NCBI GenBank assembly: GCA_964427895.1
Contig: CAYRUZ010000019.1
Location: forward strand, 1-20,982
DNA: 20,982 nucleotides
From: CAYRUZ01 sp964427895
Lineage (GTDB): Bacteria > Patescibacteriota > Gracilibacteria > Peribacterales > Peribacteraceae
Reading direction: 5' to 3'
Shown in pieces: positions 8,058 through 15,433 of this stretch; the stretch's first letter is position 1; every line of letters begins with the position of its first letter. The notes under the pieces are model-generated. The model was given only the letters and a program-made list of their open reading frames with translations, was not told the DNA's origin and searched no databases. The translations under genes were made by a program, and so were the position numbers.

Positions 8058-9517
8058 CAGACGAACAACATGACGGCCAGGACGAGTGCCCCGAACAGAT
8101 ACGAACCGGGATGCTTGGCCACGGCGATGAGCGGGTCACCGCGAAGCGTGCCGCGATGCGCGAGCAACCACAGGCCGTTGACGATGTAGAAGAGCATGCC
8201 GAAGACCAGCCACAGGAGTTCCGGCCGGGCATAGAGGGCCGGACCCGCCTCCTCCACGTACAGCGCGAAGACGAGCAGGGACAGATAGCCGCTGCTGATC
8301 CCGAGCATTTCGAGGAGCACTGTGTCGTCCAACGTGTAGGAACGGCTTGCGATACCCGTTTCGCCGTTTTTCTGGCAGGCGCGCAATTCCGCGACGCGCT
8401 TGATGAGCGCGAGACTGACGAAGAAGAACAACGAGAAGATGAGCAGCCACGAGGAGACCACGACGCTGATTGCCATTGCGCCGGCGAAGATGCGCAGCGT
8501 GTACAGGCACGCCAGCGTGAGCACGTCGACGATCGGCATGCGCTTGAGCATCAACGAATACAGCGAGCTGATGCAGAAATACGCGACGAGCAAGAGCCGG
8601 AACGGCACCGGAAGCGATGCTGACAAAGCCACGCTCGAAAGCAGCAGCGCGGGAGCCAGGAACAGCCCGACGAAGGGCGACAGCGCACCACTCGCGAAGG
8701 GGCGGCGGCTCTTGATCGCATTGCGGCGGTCGGACGGCGCATCGAGCAGGTCATTGCTGACGTATACCGCCGAAGCGCAGAGCGAGAAGGACGCGACGGC
8801 CGTAACAGAGGCCACAAACGCATCGAGATTCAGGAAGAGATGCGACGTGAGCAGCGGAACGAACACGAGCAGGTTCTTCAACCACTGATGCGGGCGAATG
8901 CTCTTCAGCACCGCCGTGAAGAATCCCCTCTGTCGGGGGAATACCCGCGCGCCCGGATAGCGGGCCGCAAGATGGGCCATGCTCAGAAGCGGGGGTTGCA
9001 CCATCACGCGCTCGCCCGCGGCGTCCCACACCACGCGGTCACCCAGGCTGTTACCGGCGTAGGCGAACTGTCCGTCGCCGAAGTGCGACCGCAGGACGTC
9101 CGCCTTCGTTCGGGGACTGAGGTTCACGTCATCCGTCGTACTGAACACCTGCGAGAAGAGACCGAGATGTTCCGCGATGGCCTGGGCGATGGTCTCATGG
9201 GCGCCGGTCGCCAGGTACAGCGGGCGGCCGTTGTCGCGCTCTGCACGGAGGAATGAGAGCAGGCTCTGGTTGTAGGGAAGCGCCGTGGCGTCGAGCGTCA
9301 CGCGCTTGGCGACTTGCGACTTCAAGAAAGCCTTGCCGCGGCTGAACCACACCGGAAGAAGCAGGACGTACCCGACGTTCTTCTTGAGGAGTTGGAGGCA
9401 CGATTCGACGAGCGTATCGGTCGCGACGAGCGTGCCGTCCAAGTCGACGCACAGAGGCAGCACGCCGAAACCGAACGGAGAGACGGCCGGTGCAGATGTC
9501 GGTTGTTCAAACTGCAT
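8057..9517 (-). CDS. HAD phosphatase-UbiA prenyltransferase fusion (DPPR-synthase-like)
   Basis: A 486-residue fusion. Residues 18-200 are a HAD-type phosphatase: nucleophile motif DLDGT (Asp25, Asp27), a LATG motif II, and YAGNSLGD near the end. From about 225 it is an integral UbiA-family transferase with RPHQWLKNLLVF, a YVSNDLLDAPSDRRN motif (NDxxDxxxD), a KSRRPFASG loop and IKRVAELR. This pattern resembles decaprenyl-phosphate phosphoribosyltransferase, which moves a 5-phosphoribosyl group from PRPP to polyprenyl phosphate; the HAD domain could remove the 5-phosphate. That activity is inferred from the subfamily. ATG 9517 is chosen because TATAAT ends 6 nt upstream; longer in-frame starts lie across the promoter. 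It heads a two-gene operon with the polytopic membrane protein. Confidence 0.87.
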   Translation of the reverse strand: MQFEQPTSAPAVSPFGFGVLPLCVDLDGTLVATDTLVESCLQLLKKNVGYVLLLPVWFSRGKAFLKSQVAKRVTLDATALPYNQSLLSFLRAERDNGRPLYLATGAHETIAQAIAEHLGLFSQVFSTTDDVNLSPRTKADVLRSHFGDGQFAYAGNSLGDRVVWDAAGERVMVQPPLLSMAHLAARYPGARVFPRQRGFFTAVLKSIRPHQWLKNLLVFVPLLTSHLFLNLDAFVASVTAVASFSLCASAVYVSNDLLDAPSDRRNAIKSRRPFASGALSPFVGLFLAPALLLSSVALSASLPVPFRLLLVAYFCISSLYSLMLKRMPIVDVLTLACLYTLRIFAGAMAISVVVSSWLLIFSLFFFVSLALIKRVAELRACQKNGETGIASRSYTLDDTVLLEMLGISSGYLSLLVFALYVEEAGPALYARPELLWLVFGMLFYIVNGLWLLAHRGTLRGDPLIAVAKHPGSYLFGALVLAVMLFV

Positions 9518-9523
9518 CATATT

Positions 9524-9552
9524 ATTATACATTTTTCTTGCATACATGTCTA
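9524..9552 (-). promoter_or_regulatory. Promoter TAGACA-17-TATAAT for the UbiA-HAD operon, leaderless
   Basis: On the minus strand TAGACA (9552-9547), a 17-bp spacer and a perfect TATAAT (9529-9524). The sequence between the -10 and ATG 9517 is 6 nt long and itself contains an ATG at 9520. Transcription should begin at the start codon. Confidence 0.8.
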
Positions 9553-9639
9553 TATTCGTATGTCGTAAATTCTTAAAAAGAGAAAACGCACCCAATACCC
9601 AGCCAGCCGCACCCTTAATGGAAGCAATGGGCGACCAAG

Positions 9640-9657
9640 CCTGGCCGCGTGGCCAGG
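9640..9657. repeat. Inverted repeat next to the VirB4-like gene promoter
   Basis: CCTGGCC (9640-9646), 4-nt spacer, GGCCAGG (9651-9657): a perfect 7-bp dyad ending 2 bp before the -35 of the VirB4-like gene. It could be an operator or a hairpin. No regulator gene is visible nearby. Confidence 0.5.
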
Positions 9658-9659
9658 AA

Positions 9660-9688
9660 TTGCGAGAAAACGAGTTTTTTGCTAGAAT
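9660..9688 (+). promoter_or_regulatory. Promoter TTGCGA-17-(TGC)TAGAAT for the VirB4-like gene
   Basis: TTGCGA at 9660-9665, 17-bp spacer, TAGAAT at 9683-9688 with an extended TGC just before it. The ATG at 9706 is 17 nt past the -10, so the leader would be about 10-11 nt, without a clear Shine-Dalgarno site. Confidence 0.75.
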
Positions 9689-9705
9689 AAAGAGATTTCA
9701 CCGTC

Positions 9706-11694
9706 ATGGACCAACAGACACCCGCAACGCCGGCAAAACCCGCTCCCCTGCTCGAGGCATTCGATGAGATCCTCGGCTTGAGCCAGGACGCGGAAGATCT
9801 GCTCAAGCGAAAGGACGGAGACGCGTTCACCGATGATGAGAAAGCGATCCTCAAGCACTACGAGGAGGGCGTGCAGAAAATGCTCGACATCATCGCCCCG
9901 GCGGGCATGGAGGTGAAGCACAAGGAGCTGATCATCAACGATGTCTACGCCCGCACGCTCTACGCCTACAACTGGCCGAACTTCATCTACCCCAACTGGT
10001 TGGCGCAGCTCGTGAACCTAGGTGCCACGCTCGAGTTTTCGCACTTCATTTACCCGAGCAGCAACAAGGCCATCATGAAGATGCTCCGCAAGAAGGTCGC
10101 GGAACTGCGCTCAAGCATCCGCATGTTGGAACAGCGCGGCATCGTCCGTGATCCAACGCTCGAAGCAGCCCTGCAAGACGCCGAAGAACTGCGCGATCTC
10201 TTGGCTCGCGGCCAGGAGAAGCTGTTCCAGTTCGGCATGTACCTGACGATCTACGCGGAGGACGAGGAGCGCCTGAAGAAGCTGCAGACGGACATCGAAT
10301 CCATCCTCGGCGGAAAGCTCGTGCTCACCAAGCCCGCGATGTTCCAGATGGAGCACGCCTGGACGGGCACGCTGCCGCTGTGTCTCGACGAAATCGAGAT
10401 CAACCGCAACATGAACACGTCGCCGCTTGCGACGAGTTTCCCCTTCTCCAGCTCGGACCTGACCGATGACCACGGCATCCTCTACGGCATCAACCGCCAC
10501 AACGAGTCGCTGGTGATCTTCGACCGCTTCGACCTCCCCAACGCCAACAGCGACATCTTCGCCACCTCCGCAGCCGGTAAATCCTTCACGGCGGAGCTGG
10601 AACTGCTGCGCCACATGATGATCGGCACGGACGTGTTCGTCATCGACCCAGAAAACGAATACACCAACCTCTGCGAAGCCGTCGGCGGGGCCTTCATTCC
10701 GGTCTCCATCCAGAGCAGCTTCCGCATCAATCCGTTCGACCTGCCGCGCGCGGTGCGCGGCGAGGAAGCGGCCATGGGCGAAGTGCTTCGCGCAGCCATC
10801 ATCAACCTGCACGGATTGCTGCGCCTCATGCTCGGCGCCATCACGCCTGCGGAAGACGGCATCCTCGATAAAGCGATCCTCGATACGTACGCCCTCAACG
10901 GCATCACGCTCGACTCGCCGGACCCCGGTGCCAACGAAGTGCCCACCCTCGGACAACTCGTTGACGTGCTTTCCACCACCGAAGGAGGAGAGCAGATGGC
11001 CCAGACGCTCATGAAATACACGAAGGGATCCTTCGCCGGACTGTTCGATCAGAAGACGAACGTCGACCTCGACAAGCAGATGGTCGTCTTCCAGATCCGC
11101 GACCTGGAGGAGCAGCTTCGCCCGATCGCCATCTACATCGTGCTCAACTTCCTGTGGAACCGTATTCGCAGCGAGCTGAAGAAGCGCATCCTCGTCATCG
11201 ACGAAGCGTGGAACTTGATGCAGTACGAGGATTCCGCCCGCTTCCTGTACGGCATCGTGAAGCGCGCACGCAAATACTTCCTGGGAGTCACGACCATCAC
11301 GCAGGACATCGACGACTTCGTCGAATCACAGTACGGCAAGCCGATCATCACGAACTCGTCGCTGCAATTCCTGCTGAAACAATCTCCCGCCACCGTCGAC
11401 GCGCTGCAGAAGCTCTTCTACCTGACGGACGGAGAGAAGTACGCTCTGCTCAACTCGGACGTCGGACAAGGAGTGCTCTTCGCGGGATACAAGCACGTCG
11501 CCATCCAGGTGATCGCCAGTCCCGAGGAAGCACAACTCGTCACCACCAACCCGCAGGAAGTCCTCGAACAGCAGAAAGCGAAGCGTGACGCCCGCGTGAC
11601 GGTGGTTACGCCGAAGCCGGAGAAGAAGCCCGAGGAGCCGGCCCCGTCGACTCCGACGGACCAGGCGCCGCCCCCGGAGCAGCCGGCGGCGTGA
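9706..11694 (+). CDS. VirB4/TraC-like type IV secretion ATPase
   Basis: A 662-residue ATPase of the VirB4/TraC/TrbE family, which powers type IV secretion or conjugative-type pili at the inner membrane. The N-terminal VirB4 domain spans about 65-275 (NDVYARTLYAYNWPNFIYPNW, a helical insertion at 120-170, then DLPNANSDIF). The Walker A loop is A286-TSAA-G291-K292-S293, fitting [AG]x4GK[ST]. The Walker B is RILVIDEAW with Asp499 and Glu500, and TTITQD follows at 529-534. The last 30 residues are Pro/Lys/Glu-rich and probably disordered. At 662 residues it is shorter than many VirB4 proteins. No other secretion gene is adjacent, but VirB2/TrbC-like proteins are encoded at 16992-18369. Start ATG 9706 fits the promoter. 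Its 3' end overlaps the DHH gene on the other strand by 89 bp. Confidence 0.9.
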   Translation: MDQQTPATPAKPAPLLEAFDEILGLSQDAEDLLKRKDGDAFTDDEKAILKHYEEGVQKMLDIIAPAGMEVKHKELIINDVYARTLYAYNWPNFIYPNWLAQLVNLGATLEFSHFIYPSSNKAIMKMLRKKVAELRSSIRMLEQRGIVRDPTLEAALQDAEELRDLLARGQEKLFQFGMYLTIYAEDEERLKKLQTDIESILGGKLVLTKPAMFQMEHAWTGTLPLCLDEIEINRNMNTSPLATSFPFSSSDLTDDHGILYGINRHNESLVIFDRFDLPNANSDIFATSAAGKSFTAELELLRHMMIGTDVFVIDPENEYTNLCEAVGGAFIPVSIQSSFRINPFDLPRAVRGEEAAMGEVLRAAIINLHGLLRLMLGAITPAEDGILDKAILDTYALNGITLDSPDPGANEVPTLGQLVDVLSTTEGGEQMAQTLMKYTKGSFAGLFDQKTNVDLDKQMVVFQIRDLEEQLRPIAIYIVLNFLWNRIRSELKKRILVIDEAWNLMQYEDSARFLYGIVKRARKYFLGVTTITQDIDDFVESQYGKPIITNSSLQFLLKQSPATVDALQKLFYLTDGEKYALLNSDVGQGVLFAGYKHVAIQVIASPEEAQLVTTNPQEVLEQQKAKRDARVTVVTPKPEKKPEEPAPSTPTDQAPPPEQPAA

Positions 11695-12631
11695 GGCCGG
11701 GCCCATCCACGACCTTCCAGCGGATTTCGGGCTGAAGCTTTCCCGAAAGGGCGAAACCGGCGGCCTTGCGGTGACCTCCTCCACTGAACTTGCCGGCCAT
11801 AGCAGCAACGTCCACGTCTTCGCGCAGCGTACGCAACGATCCTTTCACTTTGCCGTCTCGCTCCGAAAGGATGAGCGAAAAGCGCATGCCAGGCACGGCA
11901 TTCACGTAGTCGATGGCGCCGGTGAGTTCGCTGTAGTCCGCACCCGTCGCGCGGAAATCCCCTTCCGTGACGGCGGAGATGGCACCTCCTTCATCCGTGA
12001 TCGAGATCTTCTCCAGCACGCGTCCCCACAGCTTAAGGGTGGAGAGCTTGGCCGTGCGGAAGACCGACGCGATGATGAGATGTTGGCGAGCGCCAGCCCG
12101 CAACAATCGGGCGACGGTGCGGTACACCTCGGGCGTCGTGTTGCTGTGGAGCAATCCCCCGGTATCCGTGTACACGCCCGTGAGCAAACAGGTGGCGGCG
12201 TCATTCGTGATCGTCCACCCGGCGTTGTCCGCCAGCTTCACCACGATCTCCGCGGCAGATGCCGCAGCAGGCAGGATGATATTGGCCGCGCCCCATGCCG
12301 GGTTGCCGGGATGATGGTCGATGACGATCGTGGACACGGAACCGTCGAACAGCTGCGGATGCGTCGCCTGCAGCTCGGTCATTTTCGGCTCTGCGCAGTC
12401 CAAAAAGACGACCACGTCGCCCGGTTGGGACGGCCCGGGCGGCGGCAAAACGCGCTGCGCGGCAGGAAGGAAGAGGAACGTTTCGGGAACGGGATCCTTG
12501 CAGTGTGCCGTGACCGGCAGATGCGGGAATGCCGTCTCGAGGATATGCAGCATGCCCAGGAGCGAACCGATGGCGTCGCCGTCGGGACTGCGGTGGCAGA
12601 TGCACTGCACGCGCTTGGCGCCTGCCAGCAT
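11606..12631 (-). CDS. DHH/DHHA1 phosphoesterase (NrnA/RecJ-like)
   Basis: A 341-residue DHH-family phosphoesterase, by family knowledge a Mn-dependent enzyme that degrades nanoRNA or hydrolyses cyclic dinucleotides or pAp. Metal motifs are visible: RSPDGDAIGS (Asp17, Asp19), LDCAEP, the DHH motif IDHHPG (Asp105-His107), YTDTGG (Asp156), and the DHHA1 substrate loop FSGGGHRKAAGF (284-287). The core ends near residue 310. A Pro/Ala/Ser-rich tail of about 30 residues is encoded entirely inside the overlap with the VirB4-like gene. ATG 12631 is the first standard start, but the frame stays open 15 or more codons upstream with plausible helix sequence (QTPQDFVPAAA), so a non-AUG start such as CTG 12676 is possible. 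Specific substrate unknown. Confidence 0.88.
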   Translation of the reverse strand: MLAGAKRVQCICHRSPDGDAIGSLLGMLHILETAFPHLPVTAHCKDPVPETFLFLPAAQRVLPPPGPSQPGDVVVFLDCAEPKMTELQATHPQLFDGSVSTIVIDHHPGNPAWGAANIILPAAASAAEIVVKLADNAGWTITNDAATCLLTGVYTDTGGLLHSNTTPEVYRTVARLLRAGARQHLIIASVFRTAKLSTLKLWGRVLEKISITDEGGAISAVTEGDFRATGADYSELTGAIDYVNAVPGMRFSLILSERDGKVKGSLRTLREDVDVAAMAGKFSGGGHRKAAGFALSGKLQPEIRWKVVDGPGLTPPAAPGAAPGPSESTGPAPRASSPASA

Positions 12632-12803
12632 CGCTGCTGCGGGGACGAAATCCTGCGGAGTCTGCGCGGGGTTCAGAGACGTGAAGGTAAAGGGGAATAT
12701 GGTACGAGCGTTTCGAGAGTCGCATCAATGCAAACACCTTGCGGCATATCACATCCTGTCTTCTGAAAGTATTTTGTCGTCTCGGCTTGCTGCGAGAGCG
12801 CGC

Positions 12804-12809
12804 TACACT
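12804..12809 (+). promoter_or_regulatory. -10 element (TACACT) for fmt, leaderless
   Basis: TACACT at 12804-12809 is followed by 6 nt and the GTG start of fmt at 12816. No good -35 is found at 16-18 bp. The 12632-12815 gap between fmt and the divergent DHH gene holds nothing else clear except TACCAT on the minus strand near 12700. Confidence 0.6.
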
Positions 12810-12815
12810 GCTCTC

Positions 12816-13697
12816 GTGAAGAGATTCTCCGTCGTGTTCTGCGGCACTCCCGATGCAGCCGTCCCCAGTCTGCGGGCGTTGCTCGATGATCACGCATTCG
12901 ACGTGCGCCTCGTCGTGGCGCAACCCGACCGGCCGTCCGGGCGCGGGCACGTCCTCACTCCCCCACCCGTGAAGACGCTGGCGACGGAACGAGGGATTCG
13001 GCTGCTGCAACACGAAAAATTGAATGCCGCTTTTGCGGATATTCAAGCATCGCTCACGGAACGCCCCGATTTCCTGGTGGTCGTCGCGTACGGCCAGATC
13101 CTTTCGGAGGCCGTCCTGGCATGGCCGACGATCGCTCCGGTGAACGTGCACTTCTCCTTGCTACCCCGCTGGCGGGGAGCGGCGCCGGTGGAATTCGCTA
13201 TTCTCCAAGGTGACGCGGAGACCGGTGTGGCCGTGCAAGTGATGGAACGCGGGCTCGATACGGGCCCTTTGCTCGCCGTCGAGCGCACGCCGATCGGCGT
13301 TGCCGAAACGACGACGCAACTGCGTGCCCGCCTCGCGGTGAGCGGCGCCATCCTCTTGCGAGAGACGCTCAAGAACCCGCTGCTGCCCATCGAGCAATCG
13401 ACTGACGGCGTCACGCTTTCCCGCAAGCTGACGAAGGAAGACGGGGAGATGAATACGTCCACGCACACGGCAATCGCCATCGACCGCGCTGTCCGGGCGC
13501 TGACGCCGCGACCCGGCGTGACCCTCGATGTGTCGGGCGAACGCGTGAAAATCCTCGAGACGAGCATGGAAGCCGCCGACGGATCTTTCGCCGTCGCCTG
13601 CGCGCAAGGAACGACCCTGCATGTCATGACGGTTGTACCTCCGGGAAAAAAACCGATGAAAGCGGCCGACTGGCAACGCGGTCTGAGGAAAACGTGA
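12816..13697 (+). CDS. fmt: Methionyl-tRNA formyltransferase
   Basis: A 293-residue enzyme that formylates initiator Met-tRNA using 10-formyl-tetrahydrofolate. The N-terminus VKRFSVVFCGTPDAAVPSL matches the family start. The catalytic site VNVHFSLLPRWRGAAPVE gives Asn110 and His112, and GLDTG gives Asp148. The C-terminal OB-like tRNA-binding domain runs from about 200, with SRKLTKEDG before it. Slightly shorter than the usual 310 residues. The frame is open 165 codons further upstream, but that stretch lies antisense to the DHH gene. GTG 12816 is chosen from homology and from the -10 ending 6 nt before it. The next gene's promoter begins right after the TGA stop. Formylation also implies a bacterial-type initiation pathway here. 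Confidence 0.95.
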   Translation: MKRFSVVFCGTPDAAVPSLRALLDDHAFDVRLVVAQPDRPSGRGHVLTPPPVKTLATERGIRLLQHEKLNAAFADIQASLTERPDFLVVVAYGQILSEAVLAWPTIAPVNVHFSLLPRWRGAAPVEFAILQGDAETGVAVQVMERGLDTGPLLAVERTPIGVAETTTQLRARLAVSGAILLRETLKNPLLPIEQSTDGVTLSRKLTKEDGEMNTSTHTAIAIDRAVRALTPRPGVTLDVSGERVKILETSMEAADGSFAVACAQGTTLHVMTVVPPGKKPMKAADWQRGLRKT

Positions 13698-13705
13698 TAT
13701 ATAGT
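13695..13705 (+). promoter_or_regulatory. Extended -10 (TGA-TATATA/TATAGT) for the SLH protein gene
   Basis: The fmt stop codon TGA supplies the TG of an extended -10, followed directly by TATATA (13698-13703) or TATAGT (13700-13705). ATG 13715 is 9-11 nt further on, so the leader would be a few bases at most. No clear -35. Confidence 0.5.
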
Positions 13706-13714
13706 CTGCGCCCT

Positions 13715-14962
13715 ATGCGACGACTTGCCGTCCTGTGCGTCGGCCTTCTGGCACTCCAGCTCACGCCGGTAACAGCACTGGCGCAGGCGGATTTGGATCC
13801 CGACGGCGACGATCTCACTAACGCGCAGGAAGACGTGAACGGCAACGGCGTCGTCGATGCCGCGGAGACCGACCCGCTCCGCGCAGATACGGATTCCGGG
13901 GGCGAAGCCGACGGTTCGGAAGTGAAGAACAACCGCAACCCGCGCGATCCTCGCGATGATTTCACCGCGGACCCCGACGGCGACGGACTCACCAACGGCC
14001 GCGAAACGACGTTGGGCACGGACCCGAACAAATCCGATACCGACGGCGACGGCGTGAACGACAAGGAAGACCCGTTCCCGATGGAGAAGGCGTTCAAGCA
14101 GGATACGAATCGCAACGGCATAGCGGATGAATGGGAAGCGGCCCATTCCACCAGCTCCAAGCCCGCGACAGATCCGGTCGCGGACAATGATAACGACGGG
14201 CTGAACAACCGGGACGAGTTCATCCATAACACGGACCCCAACGCATCCGACACCGACCGGGACGGAATGAGCGACACCGATGAAATCGCCAACGGGACGG
14301 ACCCCGAGGAGAGCGCCTGTTTGTCCGCCGGCGAGCGGCATGTATTCGCCGACACCGCCGAACACTGGGCATTGCCGTATGTGACGGCCCTGGCGCAAAC
14401 CAACGCCTTCGAAAAGGCCATCATTCGCGGGTACGACATGGGCGGGAAAACCACCTTCCTTCCGGACCGCTCCATCACGCGCTTCGAGCTGCTGAAGATC
14501 GCCCTGCTGTCTTCCTGCGTCGCCCTCAAGTCGATCGATCAAAAGCCCTTTAAGGATCTGTCCGATGACGTGATCGACGCCGAGCAGCGGCGCAACGTTA
14601 TCGGCACGGCATCGCAACTAGGTATCGTGCAGGGCTACGACGACGGCACCTTCCGCCCGGACGCCCCGGTGACGCGTGCAGAGGCGCTCAAGATGCTGCT
14701 CAATGCCTCGCGCATCGATCAGACGGTGCCGATGGATACGACGTCGATGGCTGCCATGCAATTCAGCGACGTCTCCCCCGCCGATTGGTTCTACGACATC
14801 GTGGGCAAAGGCGTGGCCTACGACCTCGTCGACGGATATCCGGACGGATCGTTCCGTCCGCAGAATCCCATCACGCGCGCGGAGGCGACGAAGATCGCAG
14901 TACTCATCATGCTGGGCAACCCGACGGTGAACGGCGAGGTGATGCCGGAGATCGCGGAATAA
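13715..14962 (+). CDS. SLH-domain surface protein with thrombospondin type 3 (calcium-binding) repeats
   Basis: A 415-residue secreted protein. A signal peptide (1-24, MRRLAVLCVGLLALQL then ALAQA) precedes a region at 25-200 rich in DxDxDG-type repeats such as DPDGDDLTNAQED, DPDGDGLTNGRE, DTDGDGVNDKEDP and DNDNDGLNNRDE. Such repeats bind calcium. Three S-layer homology domains follow at about 209-268, 278-332 and 348-400, each with an ITRFE/VTRAE/ITRAE core and a GYDDGTFRP-type motif. SLH domains usually anchor proteins to secondary wall polymers, often pyruvylated. ATG 13715 is chosen for the signal peptide; GTG 13694 lies inside the fmt stop and promoter. It may be an S-layer component or a surface-anchored stalk. 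A terminator follows immediately. Confidence 0.93.
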   Translation: MRRLAVLCVGLLALQLTPVTALAQADLDPDGDDLTNAQEDVNGNGVVDAAETDPLRADTDSGGEADGSEVKNNRNPRDPRDDFTADPDGDGLTNGRETTLGTDPNKSDTDGDGVNDKEDPFPMEKAFKQDTNRNGIADEWEAAHSTSSKPATDPVADNDNDGLNNRDEFIHNTDPNASDTDRDGMSDTDEIANGTDPEESACLSAGERHVFADTAEHWALPYVTALAQTNAFEKAIIRGYDMGGKTTFLPDRSITRFELLKIALLSSCVALKSIDQKPFKDLSDDVIDAEQRRNVIGTASQLGIVQGYDDGTFRPDAPVTRAEALKMLLNASRIDQTVPMDTTSMAAMQFSDVSPADWFYDIVGKGVAYDLVDGYPDGSFRPQNPITRAEATKIAVLIMLGNPTVNGEVMPEIAE

Positions 14963-14991
14963 AAAAACCGCGGCACGGAGCCGCGGCTTTT
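14962..14991. terminator. Bidirectional intrinsic terminator
   Basis: CCGCGGC (14968-14974) pairs with GCCGCGG (14980-14986) around a 5-nt loop. The plus strand ends in CTTTT; the minus strand has a run of seven U. It separates the SLH gene from the convergent Pur-like gene and serves both. Confidence 0.85.
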
Positions 14992-15005
14992 CGCTTTCAC
15001 TGCGA

Positions 15006-15323
15006 TTAGACCAACTTGGTCTTCATCTCCTGGAACGCCGTGATGAACTGGTCGAGATCCTCGGAGTCGAACATGATGGTCGTCTTCTGGCCGCCGCGGG
15101 ACTTCTCGGAGACCTTGAAGAACTTGCCGTTGCCGGACTGCTTGAGGTCGACGTAGAACGTGCGCTGGCGTGCGTGGATCGTGATCGAGTGCAGATCCTG
15201 CGCGAAGGACCGTCCGCCTCCTCCGCCTCCACCGTGGTGGTGATGGCGCGGGGGCATCGCGGGTGCGGCACCGTCATCCATCGATGACGAACCACCCGTC
15301 AGCTCTGCCATTGGATCAAACAT
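15006..15323 (-). CDS. Pur-family (DUF3276-like) nucleic-acid-binding protein
   Basis: A 105-residue protein. After a flexible N-terminus with four His and seven Gly in a row (27-37), residues 44-103 form a compact beta-beta-beta-beta-alpha unit: ITIHARQRTFYVDLKQSG, KFFKVSEKSRGG, KTTIMFDSEDLDQFITAFQEM. This resembles the single PUR repeat of bacterial Pur-alpha-like proteins, which dimerise and bind single-stranded DNA or RNA. The match is by pattern only. It lies 100 bp after metG and has its own -10, so it can be expressed alone. The gene has a 75-nt leader with inverted repeats and a CU-rich tract (CCCTCTCT) just before the ATG. The His/Gly linker could bind metal or be purely flexible. 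Confidence 0.72.
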   Translation of the reverse strand: MFDPMAELTGGSSSMDDGAAPAMPPRHHHHGGGGGGGRSFAQDLHSITIHARQRTFYVDLKQSGNGKFFKVSEKSRGGQKTTIMFDSEDLDQFITAFQEMKTKLV

Positions 15324-15404
15324 AGAGAGGGTTGAAATGAAGTAAGCTGCTCCCCTCGCCGCATCTTCTCAGCATCGCTGGACTGTCGGTGTGAGAGCGG
15401 CGGA

Positions 15405-15433
15405 ATAGTAGCACAGCACCGCCCTATTCAACA
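15405..15433 (-). promoter_or_regulatory. Promoter with extended -10 (TGC-TACTAT) for the Pur-like gene
   Basis: On the minus strand TACTAT (15410-15405) is preceded by TGC. TTGAAT overlapping the metG stop gives a 15-bp spacer; TGTTGA gives 17. The predicted leader of about 75 nt contains CGCCGC/GCGGCG arms and a small CAGC-GAT-GCTG hairpin, possibly regulatory. Confidence 0.5.

Noticed and set aside
6699..8189. 496-codon plus-strand frame
   Set aside because: Antisense to the polytopic membrane protein; rich in Glu, Asp, Arg and His, as expected from the complement of hydrophobic codons.
9706..11694. Integrated conjugative element around the VirB4-like gene
   Set aside because: No relaxase, integrase, coupling protein, attachment sites or change in base composition is seen; neighbours are ordinary chromosomal genes.
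12321..12815. N-terminal extension of fmt
   Set aside because: It lies antisense to the DHH gene and across a promoter; homology to fmt begins at GTG 12816.
13794..14320. Repeats in the SLH gene as a CRISPR array or DNA repeat
   Set aside because: The periodicity is of DxDxDG codons in a coding frame, irregularly spaced, without identical repeats.
13043..14617. 524-codon minus-strand frame over fmt and the SLH gene
   Set aside because: Runs antisense across two clear genes and has no recognisable domain.
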